Part shown: one piece after another, positions 38,623 through 47,192 of the stretch
How the letters are laid out: every line of letters starts with the position of its first letter
Position numbering within the stretch: position 1 is the stretch's first letter
From: Bog-473 sp963777485
GTDB taxonomy: Bacteria; Actinomycetota; Acidimicrobiia; Acidimicrobiales; RAAP-2
Reading direction: 5' to 3'
Length of the DNA: 64,000 nt
Assembly (NCBI GenBank): GCA_963777485.1
Contig: CAVZQP010000002.1
Coordinates: forward strand, 124,001-188,000
Made by a program: the position numbers and the translations under genes
Notes under the pieces: model-generated
Seen by the model: the letters and a program-made list of their open reading frames with translations, nothing else
Told to the model about the DNA's origin: nothing
The model's database searches: none

Positions 38623-41406
38623 CTAAGACGCGACGACGCTCAGGGCGGGACGTTGCCCGTCCGCGCGAGAGCGTCGTGGCGGGTTGCCAACGAGCGGTAC
38701 GCCTTCTAGCAGCTTGCTTTCGAGTTGTTCAGGCGTGATTGGTTTGGAGAGGTAGTAGCCCTGAACGAAGTCACACTCGGCTTCGGCCAGCATGGAACAA
38801 GTGGCCTCGTCCTCGGCACCCTCTGCGACCACCTTGAGACCGAGTGAGTGTGCCATGGCGATCGAAGAGTTCACAATGATCGCATTGCTCGATTCGGTCG
38901 GCAGACTCGTCACGAACGACCGGTCGATCTTCAGCTCTTGCACGGGCAGCTGGTGGATGTACGCCAACGACGAGTAGCCGGTGCCGTAGTCGTCGATCGC
39001 CAAGCTGATGCCAAGTGCCGCGAGCTGGTCGAGCACGACGCTCACCTGGCTGAGGTCAGCCATGACCTCTGTCTCGGTCACTTCGAGGGTCAGCGCGCTC
39101 GGCGGGAGGCCGTTCTCCTTCAGGTGGCCGGCGATCCGCTCGACGAGTCCCGGTTCGGCAAACTCGCGTCCCGACAAGTTGACCGCCAGATCTAAGTTAA
39201 GGCCCTTCCGCCGCCACTCGGCGGCCTGGGCGCATGCTTGCGAGAGCACGAAGTCACTGATCTGACTGATAACGCCCATTTGCTCCGCCATGCCGATGAA
39301 TTCGTCGGGCGGGATGAAGCCGTGGACCGGATGGTTCCATCGGGCCAACGCCTCGACACGCACGAACGACCCGGACTTGACGTCCGCGATCGGCTGGTAT
39401 GCAACGCTCAGCTCCGAGTGTGTCTCCAGCGCATGGGTGAGAAGGCCGCCGATCATGAGCCAGCGACGCATGCTCTGGTCCTGCTCGACCGAGTACAACT
39501 CGACCCTGCTGCGGTGTTCTTTGGCGTGGTACATCGCGATGTCGGCCCGCTGGAGGAGCAGTGCCACGTCGTCGCCGTGGTCTGGCGCGACGGCGATGCC
39601 GGCACTCGCCGTGACCGCCAGCGCCAACCCGTCAATGCGGATCGGCCGTGACATCTCGTGGTGAAGGTCGTTCACGACCGCGACCGCGAGACCGGGCTCA
39701 GTGACGTCCGGTATAACCAGCGCGAACTCGTCGCCTCCAAGACGCGCCACCGTGGCACGTCCGGATACCGCATGCACCAGGCGCTCGGACACCTCACACA
39801 AAAGGCGGTCGCCGATGGCGTGCCCCAAGGTGTCGTTGACGTCCTTGAACCGGTCGATGTCGAGCAGCACGACAGCCACACCCTTGCTCTCCTTGAGTGC
39901 GTGTGTGGCACGGGTCTGGAACAGGACCCGGTTCGGCAGCCCGGTAAGGGCGTCGTGCGTGGCCTGGTGCGACTTGCTGTCAACCTCGAATCGGAGTTCC
40001 TCGACAAGCCGCGCTCTCTCAAGGCTGGCGCTCGCGTGTGCGACCAGCGTCTCGAATAGCCGTAGGTCATCGTCGTCGAAATCGTCCAGTTCTTCGTCTC
40101 GATCGAACGCAGCGATGGCGCCGATGGCCGAGCGACCGTTCATGATCGGAGCCACGACAGCATGGCGGTACGCGCCCGAGACCGGATCGTGCTCGGGTTT
40201 GCCGCTCTGCTCATCGACGTTGTGCAGCGAAGCAGTTCCAGTGGTGACGGCGTTGCCCACGATCGAGCGCTTGTCGAGCGTGATCAGGTCGAAACCCGAC
40301 GGTTCCCCTTCGTCGATGGAGATGCGTCGTACGGTACCGCTGGGGTCGGCAAGAACGAGATCCGCTCTGCGCGCCCGCATGACCGTGCACACTTGCCGCA
40401 AAACGTCCTCGCTCATGGATGGAGGCTCGAGGCTCGCGGTGCCGATTGTTCGGCTGAAGTCATAGAGGCGTTGAAGAGAGGAAAACCTGAGCGTCAGGCG
40501 TGTGTACCCGCTGTATGCGCCAACGATGAGCACCGCGACCAGGACCAACGGAATGGTGGCCCACAAGCTGAACCAAGCGAGGTCGAGGACGACAAATGAG
40601 AGGCAAATGTTCGCCGCCACGAGCATCGCCGTGGTCGTGAACTGAACCGCTGTGCGGCGCTCGGTGGTCTGCCCGTTCAGCTTGATGACGATTCGAACTG
40701 CAATGCCCGTCGCGACCGCTGAGGTGACAAGAGCTGCAGCCGCTGCGAGCCATCCTCGGAAGCTAACGGGACTGGAGGAACCCAGCAGCTCGCGGTAGAC
40801 GATAATTGCCAAGAGGACGCTCACCGCGCCCGATGCAACGTTGAAGAACAACTTCACTGCTGGCTGGCGACGGGGCCCTGCCCGCACGAAGGTTTCGGCA
40901 CAGACTACGCAGAGGATGAGCAGGCTCGGCGAGAGGAACACCAGCCCGAGCAGCATCGGCACTTCCTCAAGCTCGGCGAGGTAGGTATTGCCCCGGTAGT
41001 GCAGCTCGACCGGACACCACGCGGCAGCGGCCCACATCACGCAGAGAAGGACAAACATCGCCGGCTGAGGAATCAAGGGATGGATGGCTCCGGCGTGGCG
41101 AAGCGGCCCAGCAAACAAGAGAACGCCTGTCAGAACAGCCAGCGTCGCCGAAAAGGAATTGATACGCCAAAGGGTCGCTTTAGCGGACCGCTCCTCTTGT
41201 TCGGATCTTCCGGGAGTCGGACCCTCGTCGCGTGCTTGCATCGCGACTCGCAACCCAGTACCGACGTCGGCTGCATGCAACGCTTGAGCATCGAGGTCCG
41301 GCTCGACCTCCAACGAGGGAGTGGCGTCGGTGGCGAGGGCGGACACGATCAGCTCAGGTCCTACTGAGCCAACCTTGTCGTCCTGCGCTTCTTCCATTGG
41401 GTCCAC
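38623..41406 (-). CDS. Membrane GAF-GGDEF-EAL protein (cyclic-di-GMP synthesis and breakdown)
   Basis: The 927-residue protein has ~80 cytoplasmic residues, about eight membrane helices (residues ~85-310), a GAF-like domain (DVLRQVCTVMRARRADLVLA), a GGDEF domain (HDALTGLPNRVLFQTR; RLGGDEFAL near residue 554) and an EAL domain (VEALARWNHPVHGFIPPDEF near 683; DDYGTGYSSLAYIHQLPVQE; EGAEDEATC; FVQGYYLSKPI). GGDEF and the main EAL residues are intact, so both making and breaking cyclic-di-GMP are possible. Start is GTG 41406 or ATG 41397. Its 156-bp leader carries the GCAATCCCTATT/GGTTGCAA element. Confidence 0.95.
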   Translation of the reverse strand: MDPMEEAQDDKVGSVGPELIVSALATDATPSLEVEPDLDAQALHAADVGTGLRVAMQARDEGPTPGRSEQEERSAKATLWRINSFSATLAVLTGVLLFAGPLRHAGAIHPLIPQPAMFVLLCVMWAAAAWCPVELHYRGNTYLAELEEVPMLLGLVFLSPSLLILCVVCAETFVRAGPRRQPAVKLFFNVASGAVSVLLAIIVYRELLGSSSPVSFRGWLAAAAALVTSAVATGIAVRIVIKLNGQTTERRTAVQFTTTAMLVAANICLSFVVLDLAWFSLWATIPLVLVAVLIVGAYSGYTRLTLRFSSLQRLYDFSRTIGTASLEPPSMSEDVLRQVCTVMRARRADLVLADPSGTVRRISIDEGEPSGFDLITLDKRSIVGNAVTTGTASLHNVDEQSGKPEHDPVSGAYRHAVVAPIMNGRSAIGAIAAFDRDEELDDFDDDDLRLFETLVAHASASLERARLVEELRFEVDSKSHQATHDALTGLPNRVLFQTRATHALKESKGVAVVLLDIDRFKDVNDTLGHAIGDRLLCEVSERLVHAVSGRATVARLGGDEFALVIPDVTEPGLAVAVVNDLHHEMSRPIRIDGLALAVTASAGIAVAPDHGDDVALLLQRADIAMYHAKEHRSRVELYSVEQDQSMRRWLMIGGLLTHALETHSELSVAYQPIADVKSGSFVRVEALARWNHPVHGFIPPDEFIGMAEQMGVISQISDFVLSQACAQAAEWRRKGLNLDLAVNLSGREFAEPGLVERIAGHLKENGLPPSALTLEVTETEVMADLSQVSVVLDQLAALGISLAIDDYGTGYSSLAYIHQLPVQELKIDRSFVTSLPTESSNAIIVNSSIAMAHSLGLKVVAEGAEDEATCSMLAEAECDFVQGYYLSKPITPEQLESKLLEGVPLVGNPPRRSRADGQRPALSVVAS

Positions 41407-41470
41407 CGGGGGTCGACGGGTGCCGGGGCCACTGCCGACACAGACGTCATATCGGCTGGCAGGAGCGTTG

Positions 41471-41545
41471 CCTTGAGGTTTTGCAACCCGCCTAGACCCT
41501 TAACGAGACCGGTTTGTGCCTTTTTACCCTCCAATAGGGATTGCA
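41471..41545 (-). promoter_or_regulatory. Leader-like element with GCAATCCCTATT and GGTTGCAA (copy 2)
   Basis: On the reverse strand TGCAATCCCTATT (41533-41545) is followed after ~44 bases by GGTTGCAAAACC and CTCAAGG (to 41471). GTTGC and GCAAC can form a small stem around AAAACCTCAAG. It starts 65 bp before the GGDEF-EAL start codon. Copy 1 is at 38273-38336; the second half alone recurs at 31399-31415. It may be a cis-acting RNA; it does not contain the conserved GACGCAAAGCC of the known class I cyclic-di-GMP riboswitch. Confidence 0.5.
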
Positions 41546-41562
41546 GCCCTACCGCTCCGGCG

Positions 41563-43050
41563 TCATCCCACGGCGAGGGCGGGGTCCCCAGGGGCGGCCG
41601 AGCTGGCCGTCGGCCGGTCCCTGACCAGGACCGCAGCAGCCAAGGCCGCCAGGACCAGGAGGCCCGACCCGACGGCGAACGCAACCGAGTAGCCGTGGAC
41701 GAGCCCGGCCGACACCGACGACGGGCCGTTGGTCGCGATGTAGCTGGCCGTCGCGGTCGCCGCCACTGTGTTCAAGAGGGCGGTACCCAGCGACCCCCCG
41801 ACCTGCTGGGTCGTGTTCACCATGGCGCTGGCCACGCCCGAGTCCGCGGCCTGCACGTTGGTGAGAGCGGTGTTGCTCAGCGCCGGGAAGGCCAGGCCGA
41901 GGCCGATGCTCATGAGCAGCTGGGGGCCGAGCACAGAGACCCAGAACGAACTGTGCACCCCGATCTGGGAGAGCCAGCCCAGCCCGGCCGCCCCGATCAA
42001 GATCCCCGACGCCATCGGGATCCGCGCCCCGATGCGCGGCACGATCGCGGTCGACGCGCTGGCCGCCAGGATGAGTCCCGCCGCAAACGGGAGGAAGGCG
42101 ACACCGGCCTTCAAGGCCGAGTAGTGCAGGACAGTCTGCATGTAGTAGCTCAGGAACACGAACATCGCGAACAGCCCGGCGCCCATCAGGAATGAAGCGA
42201 GGAACGCGCCACCACGGTTCCTCTCCGTCACGACCCGTAGCGGTAGCAGCGGGTGCGTGGTGCGCGTCTCGACGAAGACGAACGTGACCAGCAGCACGAC
42301 AGCGATCGAGAGGAACGTCAGCGTGGGCGCAGACGCCCAGCCGTCCGAGCTCGCCTTGGTGAAGCCGTAGACGAGGCTCACGAGGCCGAGCGTGGCGAGC
42401 AGCGCCCCGGGCACGTCGTAGCGAGTGGTTCCGGTGACCCGGCTCTCGTGCACCACTCGGCTCGCGGCCGCCGCAGTGAAAAGCGCCAACGGGACGTTCA
42501 CCAGCAGGCACCAGCGCCACGATGCGTATTCGGTCAACAGGCCGCCGGCCAAGACGCCGATAGCGCCTCCCGCACCTGACACCGCACCGTAGGCGCCGAA
42601 GGCTTTGGCGCGTTCGGACGGGTCGTCCTGGAACGTGATGTTCAGGATCGAAAGAGCGGCCGGGGCCATGAGGGCGGCGAACGCGCCTTGGAGAGCACGC
42701 GCGCCGAACAACATGGCCTGGTTCACGGCCAGTCCGCCGAACGCGGACGCGGCGGCGAACCCGATGAGTCCCACCGCGAACATGCGCTTGCGACCGCCGT
42801 AGTCGGCGATGCGCCCGCCGAGAAGGAGCAAACCTCCGAACGCCAGTGTGTAGGCCGTAATCACCCACTGCCGGTTTGCGACCGAGATGTGCAGCGAATG
42901 CTGAGCCGATGGCAGCGCAATGGTGACGATCGAAGCGTCGAGGACCACCATCAATTGCGCGATGACGACGACCGCAAGGATTGCCCATCGCTGTGGGTCG
43001 GGCGCCGTGACTGTGTCAGTTGGCGACGCGCCGCGTTCAGCTTGGCTCAT
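41563..43050 (-). CDS. DHA2-type (EmrB/QacA) MFS drug exporter
   Basis: The 495-residue protein has 14-helix-type DHA2 features: motif LDASIVTIALPSAQHSLHIS in helix 1, WVITAYTLAFGGLLLLGGRI ADYGGRKRM in the loop after helix 2 (motif A), and motif C GAVSGAGGAIGVLAGGLLTE. Proteins of this group export lipophilic drugs, dyes or antibiotics. It is divergent from the GH16 gene and 156 bp upstream of the GGDEF-EAL gene on the same strand; read-through between the two is possible. Confidence 0.94.
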   Translation of the reverse strand: MSQAERGASPTDTVTAPDPQRWAILAVVVIAQLMVVLDASIVTIALPSAQHSLHISVANRQWVITAYTLAFGGLLLLGGRIADYGGRKRMFAVGLIGFAAASAFGGLAVNQAMLFGARALQGAFAALMAPAALSILNITFQDDPSERAKAFGAYGAVSGAGGAIGVLAGGLLTEYASWRWCLLVNVPLALFTAAAASRVVHESRVTGTTRYDVPGALLATLGLVSLVYGFTKASSDGWASAPTLTFLSIAVVLLVTFVFVETRTTHPLLPLRVVTERNRGGAFLASFLMGAGLFAMFVFLSYYMQTVLHYSALKAGVAFLPFAAGLILAASASTAIVPRIGARIPMASGILIGAAGLGWLSQIGVHSSFWVSVLGPQLLMSIGLGLAFPALSNTALTNVQAADSGVASAMVNTTQQVGGSLGTALLNTVAATATASYIATNGPSSVSAGLVHGYSVAFAVGSGLLVLAALAAAVLVRDRPTASSAAPGDPALAVG

Positions 43051-43366
43051 CGGACCTCCACTCGAACCGCCGTTGGCGGTTTGGATGGTGTGCTCTTCGA
43101 AGGAATATATGGCGTTCGTTGCTCGCTGATGCCCGACCGTTCACCGAACCGACGCGGTCTCGCCACCGTGCTGGCCCCAAACGGACACTTGGTCAGTCCT
43201 CCCGAAGCGAGCCTCCGGGGCCTAGGGCCTCGGACATGCGTCAACGCAGGTCCAGGACCGGGAAGACAGACCGATATCCACAATTTTCAACAGGTTTTGC
43301 GGAAGAAATTGGGTTTCCGATTCAACGCCGGTGGGTACTCATAGCGCGACCCGGAGGGAGAACTCG
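43051..43366. other. Divergent intergenic region between MFS exporter and GH16 gene
   Basis: No gene is seen. The region must hold promoters for both genes. A GC-rich hairpin-like stretch (GAGGCCCTAGGCCCCGGAGG on the reverse strand) lies near 43208-43232. No clear operator could be assigned. Confidence 0.4.
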
Positions 43367-44677
43367 TTGCCTCGGCGGCCACACCCTGAGATTTCACGCG
43401 CACGGCCTCGCGGGCGCGCACGCGTGTGGGCTCGACCTGCGAACTCCGGTCGAAGGGTCCGCCCTTCTCTCGGGGGTCTCCTCGTCCTCTCTCTTCTCGC
43501 CGCGACCTTCGTCGTGATCGAGTCACCCGCGTCGACCCGTTCGTCGACCATTGACGCACAGAACGCGTCGTTCGATCGAATCGATGGCTCGACGGCGACA
43601 TGCGGCCCACTGGCGCATCTCCTCGGCGCGTGCAAGACGACGACGACTACGACGACGTCCAGCCCCGTCGGATCGAGCACGACCGCTCCGTCGGCCGCGA
43701 CGAACGGTTCATCGCCATCGACGACATCGACCACAACGGGGACGAACACCTCGGGCACCGCCGACAACACGACGACGACCACGACCAACACCGCGCACGC
43801 GTATTACGCGCCCGGCGCGTCCACCCCGCCCATCCCGAAGTCGGCCTCCGGCAGCAGGTGTGGCCACAACAGCCCCTCCGTGCCCGCGCCCAGTGGAACC
43901 TGGTCCTGCACGTTCGACGACGAGTTCAACGGGACGGCGCTCGATACGACGAAGTGGGCGCCCCAGCTCACACAGTTCAGCGGCTACACGACCGGGACCA
44001 CGAAGCCGTGCTACGTCAACAACCCCCAGACCATCAGCGAGTCCGGCGGCACGCTCAACGTCTCGGTGATACGCCAGCCCAAAATGGCCTATTGCAAGGG
44101 CCTCGACTACTTCGGCGCCACGACCCGGTACGAGGCCGGCATGGTCACGTCCTACAAGCTCTTCAGCCAGCGGTACGGGTACTTCGAGATGCGCGCGCAA
44201 ACCCCCTCGACCACCCTGAGCGGTCTCCAGGAGACACTGTGGCTCTACCCTCTGAACGAGACCCTCTACGGGAAGTGGCCCGACAGCGGCGAGATCGACT
44301 TCGCCGAGTTCTACTCCGATCTCGCGAGCAGGGACTACCCGATCCTCCACTTCCCCGGCTCGACGAAGGACCCCAACGCGAACGTCGTGCCAACCGGCTG
44401 TGCCGCGGCGAACGCCACGCCGGGCGGTGGGTTCAACACCTACGGTGTCCTCTGGACGCCGACCAGCATCAGCACCTACTTCAACGGCGTGAAGTGCTTC
44501 ACCGATACGTACGGCTCGTTCGTGACCAACCCCGACACGCCGCCCGAACCGTTCAACCAGCCCTTCTTCCTCAACATCACGGCCGCGCTCGGCATGGGCC
44601 TTAACGCCGTCAACAGGCACACGCCGATGCCGGCCACGACCAGGATCGACTGGGTGCGCGTCTGGCAGTACGGCTGA
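43367..44677 (+). CDS. Secreted glycoside hydrolase family 16 enzyme
   Basis: The start chosen is TTG at 43367, six bases after GGAGGGAG; GTG at 43331 is an alternative. The protein (~436 residues) has an Arg-rich start, a signal/anchor helix (LGGLLVLSLLAATFVVIESP), a long Thr/Ser-rich linker, and a GH16 domain with W-S-C-T-F-DDEFNGTALDTTKW and the catalytic ExDxxE motif as SGEIDFAEFYS. Family 16 cuts beta-glucans, agar or carrageenan types. Substrate unknown. The C-terminus (RIDWVRVWQYG) is a normal GH16 end. Confidence 0.93.
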   Translation: MPRRPHPEISRARPRGRARVWARPANSGRRVRPSLGGLLVLSLLAATFVVIESPASTRSSTIDAQNASFDRIDGSTATCGPLAHLLGACKTTTTTTTSSPVGSSTTAPSAATNGSSPSTTSTTTGTNTSGTADNTTTTTTNTAHAYYAPGASTPPIPKSASGSRCGHNSPSVPAPSGTWSCTFDDEFNGTALDTTKWAPQLTQFSGYTTGTTKPCYVNNPQTISESGGTLNVSVIRQPKMAYCKGLDYFGATTRYEAGMVTSYKLFSQRYGYFEMRAQTPSTTLSGLQETLWLYPLNETLYGKWPDSGEIDFAEFYSDLASRDYPILHFPGSTKDPNANVVPTGCAAANATPGGGFNTYGVLWTPTSISTYFNGVKCFTDTYGSFVTNPDTPPEPFNQPFFLNITAALGMGLNAVNRHTPMPATTRIDWVRVWQYG

Positions 44678-44747
44678 CCCCGCCCGCCAGCGGCCGTCGC
44701 CGCTCCTATCTTCCGGCGAGGCCGGCGGTGCCATAGCGTCGACTGCG

Positions 44748-45150
44748 GTGGAGTTCAGCAAGGAACTGCGCGACGACATCGCCGCCGGCGACATCACCGT
44801 GTCGTTTCCGGCTCTGGAGCCGGCCGCACGCGACGGTGGGCGGCCGCTACCGGGTCGGACGCGTGGAGATCGAGGTCGACGAAATTGACCTCGTCTCCTT
44901 CGCGTCCATCACGAAGGCCGACGTCCGCCGCGCCGGCGAGGTCGACAAGGAGGCGCTCCGGCACCGGGCCGCCCATGCCGGCCCGATCACCGAGGACACC
45001 GAGCTCTACCGCATCGCCTTCCACGTCGTGCGTGAGCCTGGGCTGACACGAGACCACCCGGCTCCTCGCACTTCACTTGACCCCGCTGGCGCCCCGGCAA
45101 GACCACCCCGGCCGCCGGTATCGTCGAAGCGTTGCGGAGGAGCTGACTGA
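44748..45150 (+). pseudogene. ASCH-type protein gene with a +1 frameshift
   Basis: GTG at 44748 opens VEFSKELRDDIAAGDITVSF, then the frame is lost at TTTCC (44805-44809). Removing one T restores RLWSRPHATVGGRYRVGRVE and EIDLVSFASITKADVRRAGE, ending in ITEDTELYRIAFHVV. The joined protein resembles small ASCH-domain proteins of actinobacteria (the RLWxRPxxxVGGRYRVG pattern). It could be a real mutation or a one-base sequence error in a T run. Confidence 0.65.
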
Positions 45151-45187
45151 CCCGCTCACCCGCGCTTCGGCCCCACGAGGAGGACCC

Positions 45188-46048
45188 ATGCAGCAGCGTC
45201 CCATCGGCAACCGGACGGTCAGCGCGATCGGCCTCGGCGAGATGCCCCTCTCCATCGAGGGCCGGCCCGATCGCCGCCAGGCCGTCGCCACCATCCACGC
45301 GTCGCTCGACGCCGGCGTCACGATCATCGACACCGCCGACGCATACTCGCTCAACGTCCAGGAGCACGGCCACGGCGAGGAGCTTGTGGCCGAGGCGCTC
45401 GCCGCCTACCCCGGCGCCACCGACGACGTTGTCGTGGCCACCAAGGGAGGGCACCGGCGCCCCGGCGACGGCAGCTGGACCGTGCACGGCGACCCGCACT
45501 ACGTGAAGGAGGCGTGCGAGGCGTCGCTCAAGCGCCTCGGCGTCGATGCGATCGGGCTGTACCAGTACCACCGGCCCGACCCGAAGGTGCCGTGGGCCGA
45601 GTCCGTCGGCGCGCTGGCCGACCTGCTCGACGAGGGCAAGATCCTCATGGCCGGCGTCTCGAACGCCACCGTGGCCCAGATCGACGAGGCACAGCAGGTA
45701 CTCGGCGGGCGGCTCGCGAGCGTGCAGAACCAGTTCTCGCCGCGCTTCCGCTCGTCGGAGAGCGAACTCGAGCACTGCGAGAAGCTCGGCATCGTCTTCA
45801 TCCCGTGGAGCCCGATGGGCGGTATCGGCCGGGCCGACGACATCGAGCACACGTACCCCGCCTTCGCGGCCGTGGCCAAGGAGGTCGGCGCCAGCCCCCA
45901 GCAGGTCACCCTCGCCTGGATGCTCGCCAAGGGCTCCCGCGTCATCCCGATCCCCGGCAGCAGCCGCCCCGAGACCGCCATCGCCTCGGCCGCAGCAGCG
46001 GACATCGAACTCACCCCTGACCAGGTCGCTCGCCTCGACGCCGACTGA
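45188..46048 (+). CDS. Aldo/keto reductase
   Basis: GAGGAGGACCC precedes ATG at 45188; 286 residues. It shows the AKR barrel pattern: TVSAIGLGEMPLS, DAGVTIIDTADAYSLN with the catalytic Asp and Tyr, VVVATKGGHR with the catalytic Lys, a His in the DPHYVKEACEASLKRLG region, and IPIPGSSRPETA for NADPH binding. It reduces aldehydes or ketones with NADPH. The next genes (pirin, SDR) are in the same direction and may be co-expressed. Confidence 0.93.
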   Translation: MQQRPIGNRTVSAIGLGEMPLSIEGRPDRRQAVATIHASLDAGVTIIDTADAYSLNVQEHGHGEELVAEALAAYPGATDDVVVATKGGHRRPGDGSWTVHGDPHYVKEACEASLKRLGVDAIGLYQYHRPDPKVPWAESVGALADLLDEGKILMAGVSNATVAQIDEAQQVLGGRLASVQNQFSPRFRSSESELEHCEKLGIVFIPWSPMGGIGRADDIEHTYPAFAAVAKEVGASPQQVTLAWMLAKGSRVIPIPGSSRPETAIASAAAADIELTPDQVARLDAD

Positions 46049-46168
46049 TTGGAGGCCAGGCCACCGCCCCGGTGGAACAGAACATCGTCCCGGCGGGTTC
46101 CATAACTGTTCGCTGGTCATGCCCGAGAGGCATAGCTCCCGGCGTCTGAGAGGAAGTGAGAGATCGCC

Positions 46169-47134
46169 ATGCCTGCTGTGACCGTCCCCGACAACCTGGT
46201 GCTCCCCCGCATCACACCGCCCGCCGACCTCGCCGCGGTCCGGCCCGTGAAAACGGTGACCGACGCCCCCGCCGGCTTCGAAGGCGAGGGCTTCCCCGTG
46301 CGGCGCGCCTTCGCCGGCGTCCCGCTGGCCGAGCTCGACCCGTTCATCCACATGGACCAGATGGGTGAGGTGGAGTACGCGCCCGGCGAGCCGAAGGGCA
46401 CGGCCTGGCATCCGCACCGTGGCTTCGAGACCGTCACCTACATGATCGACGGCACGTTCCAGCACCAAGACTCCATCGGTGGCGGCGGCCTGATCACCAA
46501 CGGCTCGACGCAGTGGATGACGGCGGGCTCGGGCATCCTGCACATCGAGCGACCGCCCGACCAGCTGATTGCCACCGGCGGGCTGTTCCACGGCATTCAG
46601 CTCTGGGTGAACCTGCCGGCATCCGACAAGTGGCTCGACCCGCGTTATCAGGGCATCGAGGGCGACCACGTGCTGCTGCTGACGAGCCCGGACGGCGGCG
46701 CGCTCATCCGCGTCATCGCGGGCGACGTCGCCGGCCACCGCGGACCTGGGTCCACGCACACGCCCATCTCGTTGGTCCACGCCACTGTCGAACCGGGGGC
46801 CGAGCTCGTTCTGCCGTGGCCCAGTGAGTTCAACGCGCTCGTCTATGTGCTCGGGGGTCATGGCTCCGTGGGCACGGAGGGCCGGCCCATCCACACCGGG
46901 CAGCTGGCCGTGCACGGTCCCGGCGAGGCGATCGTCGTGCGGGCCGACTCGGAGCAGGAGTCCCGCCACCCTGCGCTCGACGTCCTCATCCTGGGTGGCC
47001 AGCCGATCGGCGAGCCGGTCTACGCGCACGGTCCCTTCGTGATGAACACCCGCGCCGAGATCATCCAGGCCTTCGAGGACTTCGAGGCCGGCAAGCTCGG
47101 CACGGTGCCCGCCGACCACATCGGCAACGCCTGA
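46169..47134 (+). CDS. Pirin family protein
   Basis: The 321-residue bicupin has pirin metal ligands in WHPHRGFETVTYMIDG (His-x-His) and GSGILHIERP (His-x-x-Glu; usual form GxGIxHSE), plus the C-terminal cupin region (GAELVLPWPSEFNALVYVLG). Pirins bind iron and can act as quercetinase-like dioxygenases or redox regulators. GAGGAAGTGAG lies before ATG 46169. Confidence 0.93.
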   Translation: MPAVTVPDNLVLPRITPPADLAAVRPVKTVTDAPAGFEGEGFPVRRAFAGVPLAELDPFIHMDQMGEVEYAPGEPKGTAWHPHRGFETVTYMIDGTFQHQDSIGGGGLITNGSTQWMTAGSGILHIERPPDQLIATGGLFHGIQLWVNLPASDKWLDPRYQGIEGDHVLLLTSPDGGALIRVIAGDVAGHRGPGSTHTPISLVHATVEPGAELVLPWPSEFNALVYVLGGHGSVGTEGRPIHTGQLAVHGPGEAIVVRADSEQESRHPALDVLILGGQPIGEPVYAHGPFVMNTRAEIIQAFEDFEAGKLGTVPADHIGNA

Positions 47135-47192
47135 TCCACCGGCCGGACCAGGTCCGGCCGCCACCGCATCCCGAGCGGGGCATGATCGGGGC

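Noticed and set aside
41361..41450. 29-codon ORF (MTSVSAVAPAPVDPRWTQWK...) in the leader of the GGDEF-EAL gene
   Set aside because: It has no ribosome site and its composition is like random GC-rich sequence.
41471..41545. Known class I cyclic-di-GMP riboswitch before the GGDEF-EAL gene
   Set aside because: The conserved core GACGCAAAGCC and its partner loop are not present; GGGTTGCAAAACC is only loosely similar. Kept as an unassigned element.
38324..41545. CRISPR-like repeat AATAGGGATTGCA
   Set aside because: Only two single copies 3.2 kb apart, no spacer array and no cas genes.
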